A DNA stretch of 64,000 nucleotides from JBEVJK01 sp963791325 (GTDB lineage: Bacteria > Pseudomonadota > Alphaproteobacteria > Rhizobiales > Rhizobiaceae). The notes under the pieces were generated by a model, which searched no databases, was not told where the DNA came from, and was given only the letters and a program-made list of their open reading frames with translations. The stretch lies in the NCBI GenBank assembly GCA_963791325.1, contig CAWBRU010000023.1:248001-312000 (forward strand), given 5' to 3'. Positions 58,520 through 64,000 of this stretch are shown here, piece after piece. The position numbers and the translations under genes were made by a program. Positions within the stretch are counted from its first letter, which is position 1. The number at the start of each line of letters is the position of its first letter.

Positions 58520-58536
58520 TCTGCCGCCGCTCTTTT
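58504..58536 (+). terminator. Rho-independent terminator
   Basis: AGCGGCGGC at 58504-58512 pairs exactly with GCCGCCGCT at 58523-58531 and is followed by CTTTTCTT. The shape is canonical for the plus strand. The transcript it ends is not obvious; a short RNA starting shortly upstream is possible. Confidence 0.7.
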
Positions 58537-59121
58537 CTTCGTATCCGGACCTGTTGCCCCGACCAGCGGCCGCGCGGAGGAGGTGAGGGCGGGCCAGTCG
58601 CCACGCCTTCGCGACTGGCTCGCACGCCTGCCACCCTCTTCGGCCCGCGAGGCGGATGCCCACTGCTGCCGTGCTCGGCTTGGCTAGAGCCATGCAAAGC
58701 GCGCACAGTGAAAACCGCTTCTCGTCTCGGTCGTCTCGGTAACACTGTCCTGGGAGCGCTCACACGGTGGCAGCCCGGACGGTTTCGTGGAATGCCCTCT
58801 GCTGCGGTATTCGCCGCAGGGCGGGCCAGGCGGGGTCCAATCCCGGCGTCTTGATCAGCTCGCTGTCCCGGTCGACTGTCGGCGTGGTGATGACGCCGGC
58901 AATTCTTGAAAGGTCAATCAGCAATACACGGAATCCTCGACTGACTGCGACGTGAGGTGGAGGCGTTCGCCCCAGCATCGCCGCCTTAGCCGCCTCGGGC
59001 CAATGTTCAGTGACATTTCAGCCCTGCAACCAGCCAGCGAATTGACGACATCGCAGTGAGACAGGGCGCGACTACGAACTCCTTCGATTGCCAATCCGGC
59101 AACTCGAAAAAGGAGAAGGCC
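58537..59121. other. Gene-poor region, about 585 bp
   Basis: No supported gene. A minus-strand frame at 58760-58978 contains RVLLIDLSRIAG, faintly like a ParA strand, but lacks other motifs. Confidence 0.3.
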
Positions 59122-59274
59122 ATGGACCGGTCGTTTGGGATGACTGCCCGCCCGCGCTCACTCAATTGGGACGAACTCAAGAAGGGCGCCACAATCGCTG
59201 AGGTCCGCGACCATTTGCGCCGCATCGATATGCTTTGCCACACATCAGCGCAGAAGCAGGCACCGGTACGCTAA
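59122..59274 (+). CDS. Hypothetical small protein
   Basis: A 50-residue protein from ATG 59122 with AAGGAGAAGG directly upstream. MDRSFGMTARPRSLNWDELK and KGATIAEVRDHLRRIDMLCH suggest a short helical protein. No family is recognised. The strong ribosome site is the main support. Confidence 0.45.
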   Translation: MDRSFGMTARPRSLNWDELKKGATIAEVRDHLRRIDMLCHTSAQKQAPVR

Positions 59275-59484
59275 GCAACATCGAACCGCCGGAGCCGCCT
59301 ATCCTTCGCGCTAACTCCGCTCCCGCGAATCTCGGAATTTTTTGCGGGGCCGGAGCGCTGAAATGGCAACGCGCGAGTCGGCCCCCACGGCTCAAGGCTG
59401 GTCCAAGGCGGCGAAGCCGCGCGGCCAAAGCCGCCTTCCTGGCTTAACTGTTATGCGGGCGGTATTGGCTGCTGTGCTAGGGTC

Positions 59485-59593
59485 GGAATGACCACTCCGG
59501 GCTTGCGGTAGGTCCCTCGTTCGTGCCGCTCAACCCCAGCCCGATGCAGGGAGCAATCAGCGGCGGTCATTCAGGGGGTGCCGCTGCTTTCTT
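59485..59593 (+). ncRNA. Structured RNA array, unit 1
   Basis: TGTGCTA at 59473-59479 serves as the -10 region, followed by the family-conserved GGAA. The terminator-like hairpin pairs CAGCGGC (59558-59564) with GCCGCTG (59580-59586) and is followed by a T-rich CTTTCTT. The 5'/3' pairing is weak in this unit (CTCC with GGAG). It is one of the more degenerate copies. Confidence 0.4.
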
Positions 59594-59606
59594 GTGATCA
59601 GGAGGA

Positions 59607-59646
59607 GGGTGGACCTTCGAGAATTGCTTCGTACGAAAGCCCACCC
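59607..59646. repeat. Interspersed GGGTGGAC hairpin, copy 1
   Basis: The arms at 59607-59617 and 59636-59646 pair at 9 of 11 positions. The loop and flanks are closely similar to copy 2 at 61396-61435, which shows that the two are homologous and that the array was amplified as a larger block. Confidence 0.6.
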
Positions 59647-59729
59647 GACTGCTGCGTTTGGGCGGCGGCTAGTTAGCCTGGTGCTTAACCTTTGTTGCGG
59701 CAAGCGGTATTCGGTCCTGTGCTACGGTA

Positions 59730-59840
59730 GGAACGGCCCGCTCCGTACTGAGCCTCTCACAATCCCAAGCTCAAGCATCCATGATGGGGCGGTTCCGAGC
59801 GGACGGTCATACCAGATGCGGTGACCGTCCCCTTACTCTT
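59730..59840 (+). ncRNA. Structured RNA array, unit 2
   Basis: A TGTGCTA -10 lies at 59718-59724. The 5' segment CCGCTCC (59738-59744) can pair with GGGGCGG (59786-59792), one G-U included. The 3' hairpin GGACGGTCA (59801-59809) pairs exactly with TGACCGTCC (59822-59830) and is followed by CCTTACTCTT. A CATCCATGATG segment between the arms recurs in unit 5 as CATCCATCCTTGATG. Confidence 0.5.
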
Positions 59841-59961
59841 CAAGGGGACGCTCCTCGATTATTCGCGCGCCAACCGTCTACCGCGGTCGGCTACAGCATG
59901 CTATTAGAGGCGACCGCTCAGTGCTGGAGTTGTAGTGCCCCCCGTTTCACCGGACACCCGA

Positions 59962-60838
59962 CTACTGGGTTTGGGCTCGGATGAACTCCCTTGGGGAGCG
60001 CATGCGGAGCGCTGAATGAGGATGGATTTCGTTATAGTCGTCGATCCATCCGGCGATCTGCCGTAGCACGGAAGGCGCATCCGGCAAGGGGGATATGCGC
60101 AGGTAATCGCGCTTGAAGGTCTTCACGAAGGCTTCGGACATTCCGTTGGACTCGGGGCTCTTCACCGGCGTGAAGCAAGGGACGAGGTTCAGGGCGGCGG
60201 CAAAGTCGCGCGTTTCCTTGGCGGTATATGGGCTTCCATTGTCGGACAGATGCTCGACCGGGTGTGGAGCTCTTACGGAGCCGAAGCGCTTCTCGACGGC
60301 TTCGAGCATCATGTCACGGATGTCCGAGCCGCTGATGCCAACCCGGCTCACGGCGGTCCAGGCGACGATCTCCCGGTCGAAGGCGTCGATGATGAAGGCC
60401 ATGCGAATGATCTCGCCGTTCCAGCAGGCGAACTCCAGGCCATCGGAGCACCAGCGCAGGTTTGAGCGCATGACCATCACCTTGCCGTCATGAACGCGCC
60501 GCTCGCGTCGGCCAGTATGGCGCTCCAGGAGCAGCGCGGCCTGCTGCATAATCCGGTGCACCCGTTTGCGGTTGACAATGGGCCGTCCAGTCCGGGCTAG
60601 TTCCCGGTTCACCAGCGCCGTGATGCGGCGGTAGCCATATGTCGGCCGCTCGTCGACGAAGCGGCGGATGAGCGGCAGCAAGTCTTCGTCATCGGCCTTG
60701 CGGTAAGCGCCCCGGGGCCTGGTCCCTCGGTTGTGCCGATCAGCGAGGTTGGAACGTGAGACGCCGAGCACCTCGGCGATCCGCTTCACCGCAAACCTCC
60801 CTTCGCAAGCGAGAGCGGCCGCAAGGTCAGTTTTTTTG
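59962..60838 (-). CDS. IS3 family transposase OrfB (DDE catalytic subunit)
   Basis: The catalytic part, probably expressed as an OrfAB fusion by -1 frameshifting at the A7 run. HTH_21-like and rve integrase domains are present: YGYRRITALVNRELARTGRP, then MAFIIDAFDREIVAW (first Asp), EHLSDNGSPYTA (second Asp) and SNGMSEAFVKTFKRDYL (Glu). All three DDE residues are intact. The upstream limit is set at the slippery site; no separate start codon is clear. Confidence 0.88.
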
Positions 60839-61175
60839 CCTGCGACTTGGCGAGCGCTTCCCGGAGGATCTCGTTCTCCATGGTCTTGCGGCCAAGCAGG
60901 CGTTCCAGTTCGCGCACCCGCTCCTGAAGACGCCGGAGTTCCGAACTGCCGACCACGGGTTCGTCCGAATCCACAGCTGCCGTACCTCCCTCGCTCAACA
61001 GCCGGCGCCATCGGTAGAGAAGATTGGGCGCCACGCCATTGCGCCGGGCGACCGAAGACACCGTCTCGCCCGGTTCGAAACTCTCCTCGATGATCCGCAG
61101 CTTTGCTTCCGTCGACCAATGCCGACGCCGGGCGACGCCTGTGATCACCTCAATGCGCTGATACTCCTCGGACAT
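60786..61175 (-). CDS. IS3 family transposase OrfA
   Basis: A 129-residue HTH protein: HWSTEAKLRIIEESFEPGET, then VSSVARRNGVAPNLLYRWRR, followed by a leucine-zipper-like helix (ELRRLQERVRELERLLGRKT). It binds the IS ends. Near its 3' end a run of seven A on the coding strand (T7 at 60831-60837) is the likely -1 frameshift site that fuses OrfA to OrfB. Confidence 0.9.
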   Translation of the reverse strand: MSEEYQRIEVITGVARRRHWSTEAKLRIIEESFEPGETVSSVARRNGVAPNLLYRWRRLLSEGGTAAVDSDEPVVGSSELRRLQERVRELERLLGRKTMENEILREALAKSQAKKLTLRPLSLAKGGLR

Positions 61176-61395
61176 AAGCCTATCCTCAAGCCTGTGCTTG
61201 AGCCTTTCTGCTTATGCCGGGTGGCCGGTCGAAATGGGGGGCAGTTCAGGAGTGCAATTTGCCGTTCTTTGCACTCCAGCACGAAGGGGTGCTTCAGTTA
61301 GCTCTAGGGTGCGGCGGTCATCAATCAGGCAAGGTGAACGCCGTCTTTTTTTAGCAACTGCTCCCCAAGCGCATGCTCTTTCCGCACAGTCAGAA

Positions 61396-61435
61396 GGGTG
61401 GACTTTCGAAGATTGCGTCGCACGGAAGTCCACCC
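61396..61435. repeat. Interspersed GGGTGGACTT hairpin, copy 2
   Basis: GGGTGGACTT at 61396-61405 pairs exactly with AAGTCCACCC at 61426-61435. It lies between units 3 and 4, at the same relative place as copy 1 between units 1 and 2. Downstream flanks also match between copies (TTTGGG, then TGTTG before the next -10). Confidence 0.7.
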
Positions 61436-61515
61436 AAACCGTGTTTGGGGCACGGCAACGACTAACATAGCGCATTAACATATGTTGGCAAGGCTTGATG
61501 TCATGTGCTAAACGT

Positions 61516-61650
61516 TGGAAATAGCCGCTCCGTGCTGCGGCCGGACCTCGTTCGCTAAAACATTGTCCGGCTCTGCCTCACTCCGCCCGAATGAGGTGAA
61601 CATGGAGAGACTGGGCGACGGTCACCTGCAAGGTGGCAGCCGCCTTATTA
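61516..61650 (+). ncRNA. Structured RNA array, unit 4
   Basis: A TGTGCTA -10 lies at 61504-61510, with a TTGGCA-like -35 about 16 bases upstream. CTCCGTG (61528-61534) pairs with CATGGAG (61601-61607), one G-U. The 3' hairpin uses GGCGACGGTCACC (61614-61626) and GGTGGCAGCCGCC (61632-61644) with three imperfect positions and is followed by TTATTAG. Confidence 0.5.
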
Positions 61651-61651
61651 G

Positions 61652-61680
61652 TTGCGCGCTGCCCCTCCTGGCATGCTATG
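61652..61680 (+). promoter_or_regulatory. Promoter of array unit 5
   Basis: TTGCGC at 61652-61657 and GCTATG at 61675-61680 are separated by exactly 17 bases, a standard sigma-70 type spacing. It begins only eight bases after the terminator stem of unit 4, so units 4 and 5 are packed head to tail. Confidence 0.5.
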
Positions 61681-61685
61681 GGAAA

Positions 61686-61808
61686 GAGATCGCTCTGTCC
61701 TGATCCGATAGTAGCTCTCGGCTCACGCATCCATCCTTGATGCCCCAACGGAGCGGTTAGGAGGCGCCGGTCACTTTGAAGGAAGGGTGGCCGCCGCCAC
61801 TTTATTTA
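61686..61808 (+). ncRNA. Structured RNA array, unit 5
   Basis: CGCTCTGT (61691-61698) pairs with ACGGAGCG (61748-61755), one G-U. The 3' hairpin GGCGCCGGTCAC (61763-61774) pairs with GTGGCCGCCGCC (61787-61798), one mismatch and one G-U, followed by ACTTTATTTAG. The CATCCATCCTTGATG segment lies between the arms. This is among the best-preserved copies. Confidence 0.55.
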
Positions 61809-61896
61809 GCCGTTTAAATTTCGATATTGACCCACTCTGCAACAGGTCCGTCATAGTGATCCGGCTTGTCTCTTTCTGCAGAGCAATACGGTGTTG

Positions 61897-61939
61897 GGCG
61901 CCCGTCGCCTTCCCTCTCGAAGTCTAGGCGACGGACGCC
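61897..61939. repeat. GC-rich hairpin between units 5 and 6
   Basis: The arms at 61897-61910 and 61926-61939 pair over 14 positions with one mismatch. The preceding GTGTTGGGCG resembles unit 8, so it may be a further degenerate unit whose promoter is lost. Confidence 0.5.
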
Positions 61940-62037
61940 TCTGGTGTGGCTGTTCGACAGCAGATCACTTTCGCAGGGATGTTGTGCAAAATTGCTTCGA
62001 TCACGGGTGCGCTGTCACCGGCGACGTGCTAAAAATG

Positions 62038-62166
62038 TCGCGGCTGTTCCGTGTTGAGCCAGGGACCCCCTCCGGCTCATCACCCTACCCTTATATCCCA
62101 AACGGAACGGTCCAGAGGCGACGGTCACTTTTCAAGTGGTGGGTGACCGCCGCCTCACATCTTTTT
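62038..62166 (+). ncRNA. Structured RNA array, unit 6
   Basis: CGTGCTA at 62025-62031 is the -10-like start. GTTCCGT (62046-62052) pairs exactly with ACGGAAC (62102-62108). Units 4 and 5 use CTCC/GGAG here, so both sides changed together. The 3' hairpin GAGGCGACGGTCAC (62115-62128) pairs with GTGACCGCCGCCTC (62143-62156) at 13 of 14 positions and is followed by a T5 run at 62162-62166. Confidence 0.55.
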
Positions 62167-62292
62167 CCATTTGACCGATTGCTCAGCTCGCCGACGTAGC
62201 GAGTAACGAGATTAGGCCCGGGCTTGTCTGTTCGGATGAGGCGGCTCAAATCTTTTGCCAGATAATTTGCGGCCCTAGGTTGTGCTATGTTG

Positions 62293-62365
62293 AAGCTACT
62301 AGGGGTCCCTGGTCGGGGGGTGGGTGTTCAGGTCGGGCGCAAAGCTGCTGGACGCCCACCCTTAC
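62293..62365 (+). ncRNA. Structured RNA array, unit 7 (variant)
   Basis: A TGTGCTA -10 lies at 62281-62287. The hairpin GGGTGGGTGTTCAG (62318-62331) pairs with CTGGACGCCCACCC (62348-62361) over 14 positions, two of them G-U, which is a structure-preserving pattern. It resembles the interspersed GGGTGGAC hairpins more than the GGCGGTCAC terminators. No T-run follows. Confidence 0.4.
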
Positions 62366-62498
62366 GCGAGTTCAGTGGACTTTCCTTTCACCAGGAGCTG
62401 TGACGCCGCGAACCGTAGTTGTTCTGCCCCAGCAATTTCGGTGGGCTTTATAAACTTCTGAGTTGCGACTGCTTAGTTCCAATGACCTCCGCCCGCCA

Positions 62499-62584
62499 TT
62501 GGCTAATATTGCTGTGGTGTGTTATATTGGCAATGGCCGCTCGATGTTGGGCGACGGTCGTTTCCTTGATGGCCGCCGTCTTTC
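62499..62584 (+). ncRNA. Structured RNA array, unit 8, promoter and short leader
   Basis: TTGGCT at 62499-62504 and TTATAT at 62522-62527 are 17 bases apart, the best promoter of the array. The following GGCAATGGCCGCTC and GGCGACGGTC segments match the family, and a GGCCGCCGTC arm at 62571-62580 closes the hairpin. It ends 32 bases before the start of the secreted repeat protein, so it probably serves as promoter and 5' leader for that gene. Confidence 0.45.
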
Positions 62585-62615
62585 CAAGGAGCGGACCCAG
62601 AAGGAACTAAAACCG

Positions 62616-63014
62616 GTGAAACTCTCCCCAATAATTGCGGCCCTCACCCTAGCGTTTTCTTCCATCCTACCGGCGGCGGCGGTGCCGATACCCACGGCAC
62701 GCCCGGCGTATGCAAACCTCGTTCACCAAATCGGTTGGCGACACTACAACGGCTATCACCGTCAATGGAATGGGAATCGATATTGGCGGCACGGCGGTGG
62801 TTATTACAGGCCGTATTATAGACCCTATTACAGGCCGTACTATAGACCGTACTACCGGCCCTATCATCCTTACCACCCCTATTACGGCCACTACCGGCAT
62901 TACCGCCCCTATTACGGCCACTATGGGCACTACCATCCCTATTACGGCCCGGGTTATTACAATGGGTATTACTGGGGACACGGTAGCGGCGTCTCCATCA
63001 TCCTGCAATTCTAA
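62616..63014 (+). CDS. Secreted Tyr/His/Pro/Gly-rich repeat protein
   Basis: A 132-residue protein from GTG 62616, with AAGGA upstream. A signal peptide (KLSPIIAALTLAFSSILPAA) is followed by a mature region built of tandem YYRP and related HYxPYYGHY motifs, about a third tyrosine. Such low-complexity aromatic proteins in rhizobia are exported and of unknown function; surface or sulfur-globule-like structural roles have been suggested for similar compositions. It may be transcribed from array unit 8. Confidence 0.65.
   Translation: MKLSPIIAALTLAFSSILPAAAVPIPTARPAYANLVHQIGWRHYNGYHRQWNGNRYWRHGGGYYRPYYRPYYRPYYRPYYRPYHPYHPYYGHYRHYRPYYGHYGHYHPYYGPGYYNGYYWGHGSGVSIILQF
62812..62870 (+). repeat. Tandem 12-bp coding repeat
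   Basis: About five copies of a 12-bp unit near TATTACAGGCCG encode YYRP repeats in the secreted protein. Copies differ mainly at third codon positions, so they have been kept for protein sequence rather than recently duplicated. Confidence 0.7.
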
Positions 63015-63547
63015 TCGAAGAGCGGTATCAGCCACCCACGGACGATCATTCGCGCTCTGGTCCGCTATCGCACAATCCGATCAGGCTGCTCCTTCGGGAT
63101 GCATTGTAAGCTGCTCCTCTATTTTCTCCGTGATGAGCTGAGTACCTGCTTGCGTTCGCCGGAACGACAGCGGGGTTCCTTCGCCGCACGGAGTGGTGAG
63201 TTCTCGATCCCAAGGCGATCACAATGTCAATCAACTGACCGTGGAATAAGTCGCCTTTTGGCGTCTCGTTTGTAAAGCTATTTGTAGGACAATATACTAG
63301 CCGAGCTGCACATTTCCGGATGCCTCACCGAACTGATGGTTGCCATGATTTCGGGGCTCACTACTGTCGGACCGCTCCAACGGCGACATTCGGTAATGCT
63401 CGCTGTCTGCATCGGGCCGGGTTTTGCGTCTGAGCCGGCTGTTACAACGGTTAACTACCCCAACATCAAGTCCTTGGGAACGTTGCTCGCGACGGTCGTG
63501 ATCCGATTGGCACCGGGGTCTCTGTCGCTCGGATTACCGGAGCACCA
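63015..63547. other. Gene-poor region, about 530 bp
   Basis: No convincing gene. A plus-strand frame at 63336-63605 lacks a ribosome site and any recognisable motif. Confidence 0.35.
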
Positions 63548-64000
63548 CTATAGTAAGGTCCTGAAATCGCCGGTATCTAGAAAGCTCTCCAGCATGTCTC
63601 GATAGGGCTTGATCTCAATTTGGTTTTCCCTGAGCCAGTCGGGATTGTAGTAGGTAGAAGCGTATCGGTCGCCACCGTCACAGATGAGAGATACCAGCGA
63701 TCCTTCCCTCCCTTCCGCAATCATGCTCGCCGCGATCCAACACAGCCCAAAAAAATTCGTGCCAGTGGATCCGCCAACCCGCCGAAACAGCCGATCCGAC
63801 AACACATGCATGGCTGCAATCGATGCAGCGTCAGGTATCTTGATCATATGGTCGATTACACTTGGGACAAAAGACGGTTCGACACGCGGCCGTCCAATAC
63901 CCTCAATGCGTGACGGCTGCAGGCAAGTTGCCTGACGATTGCCGCTCACAAAGCACTCATAGAAAGCCGAATGCTCGACGTCGACGACGCAAAGCCGCGT
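63548..64000 (-). CDS. Cysteine synthase-like PLP enzyme, C-terminal part (partial)
   Basis: 151 codons of a gene entering from the right edge. SRIEGIGRPRVEPSFVPSVI, then VGGSTGTNFFGLCWIAASMI (phosphate-binding loop) and GSLVSLICDGGDRYASTYYN match PLP-dependent fold-type II enzymes of the cysteine synthase/cysteine desulfhydrase group. The catalytic lysine lies outside the window. As read, the protein ends GDFRTLL, consistent with a normal C-terminus. Whether it makes or degrades cysteine cannot be decided. Confidence 0.85.
   Translation of the reverse strand, partial: TRLCVVDVEHSAFYECFVSGNRQATCLQPSRIEGIGRPRVEPSFVPSVIDHMIKIPDAASIAAMHVLSDRLFRRVGGSTGTNFFGLCWIAASMIAEGREGSLVSLICDGGDRYASTYYNPDWLRENQIEIKPYRDMLESFLDTGDFRTLL

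Larger units (their letters stand above)
59931..61248 (-). mobile_element. IS3-family insertion sequence
   Basis: A 1318-bp element. Its left end reads TGTAGTGCCCCCC and its right end, reversed, TGAACTGCCCCCC, with matches continuing inward (CCGG then CACCCG). GGAGT flanks both sides (59926-59930 and 61249-61253) as a target duplication. It encodes intact OrfA and OrfB with an A7 slippery site, so it looks recently inserted and possibly active. It interrupts unit 3 of the RNA array. Confidence 0.88.
59904..61352 (+). ncRNA. Structured RNA array, unit 3 (split by IS3 element)
   Basis: CATGCTA at 59897-59903 is the -10-like start and CCGCTC follows. The unit is cut at 59930 by an insertion element and resumes at 61249. 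With the element and one copy of GGAGT removed, GTGCTGGAGTGCA pairs perfectly over 13 bases with TGCACTCCAGCAC (61270-61282). The 3' hairpin GGCGGTCA (61313-61320) with TGAACGCC (61335-61342) is followed by a seven-T run (61346-61352), a classical terminator. Confidence 0.45.

Noticed and set aside
58760..58978. ParA-like fragment on the minus strand
   Set aside because: Only one strand-like segment (RVLLIDL) is suggestive; Walker A and other motifs are absent.
59473..62584. CRISPR array
   Set aside because: The repeated units are over 70 bases long, diverged, contain promoters and terminator-like hairpins, and are not separated by uniform spacers. No cas gene is present.
62812..62870. Intergenic satellite or CRISPR-like repeat
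   Set aside because: The 12-bp repeats are in frame within a protein with a signal peptide and ribosome site, and vary at third positions.
63336..63605. Plus-strand 89-codon ORF
   Set aside because: No ribosome site or domain, and it overlaps the 3' end of the cysteine synthase-like gene.

Overview
The window is GC-rich DNA (about two thirds G+C over the first 49 kb) from an alphaproteobacterium of the Hyphomicrobiales (Rhizobiales) type. The recA-alaS neighbourhood, the GTTC-N7-GTTC SOS box near recA, the MlaE/F/D-plus-lipoprotein operon, the DUF899, MliC-like and DUF6894 families and the cyo oxidase all fit that group. I cannot name the genus from sequence alone.

Layout. (1) 1-7.1 kb is a carbohydrate uptake and oxidation cluster: the end of a solute-binding protein, two permeases, an ATPase, two GMC flavin oxidoreductases and an SDR dehydrogenase, closed by a terminator at 7132. 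Three of these genes carry single-base frameshifts. (2) 7.1-14.2 kb holds a 2OG-Fe(II) dioxygenase, small lipoproteins, a DUF899 thioredoxin-fold protein, an MliC-like protein, an orphan family 5 solute-binding protein with three frameshifts, and a GlxA-type regulator (frameshifted) overlapping an alpha/beta hydrolase. (3) 14.5-49.0 kb is core chromosome: trigger factor, tRNA-Leu(TAG), a TOBE protein, a metallo-hydrolase, alaS, recA, pseudouridine catabolism (kinase plus psuG), an OmpA-like lipoprotein, the MCE/Mla lipid transport operon, dgcA, an MFS transporter, an LpxH-like phosphoesterase, malic enzyme, a glutamyl-tRNA synthetase, an L,D-transpeptidase, several small proteins and the cyoABCD quinol oxidase operon.

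(4) At 49.12 kb a tRNA-Thr(TGT)-like sequence has an intact 3' half and a degenerate 5' half. This is what the left attachment site of an integrated element should look like. Everything to its right is accessory and generally less GC-rich: an excisionase-like HTH protein, a broken RuvC-like gene, a toprim primase, a RepA-like ATPase, a long perfect inverted repeat, an IS256-type element interrupted by an IS110 element, a phage terminase small subunit, a truncated beta-clamp homologue and a DUF6894 protein.

(5) From 59.47 to 62.59 kb the gene-poor DNA is not random. It contains about eight degenerate head-to-tail units. Each has a TGTGCTA-like -10 region, usually a short CCGCTC-containing 5' segment pairing with a complementary 3' segment, and a GC-rich hairpin, several followed by T-rich tracts. 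Compensatory changes between units support conserved RNA structure, and an IS3-family element has inserted into the stem of unit 3. I interpret this as a tandem family of small structured RNA genes, and it is the most novel object in the window. It ends against a secreted Tyr/His/Pro-rich repeat protein. The window closes inside a cysteine-synthase-like gene on the minus strand.

Gene products in the core follow from recognisable families. Functions in the island and the RNA array are inferred from sequence organisation.
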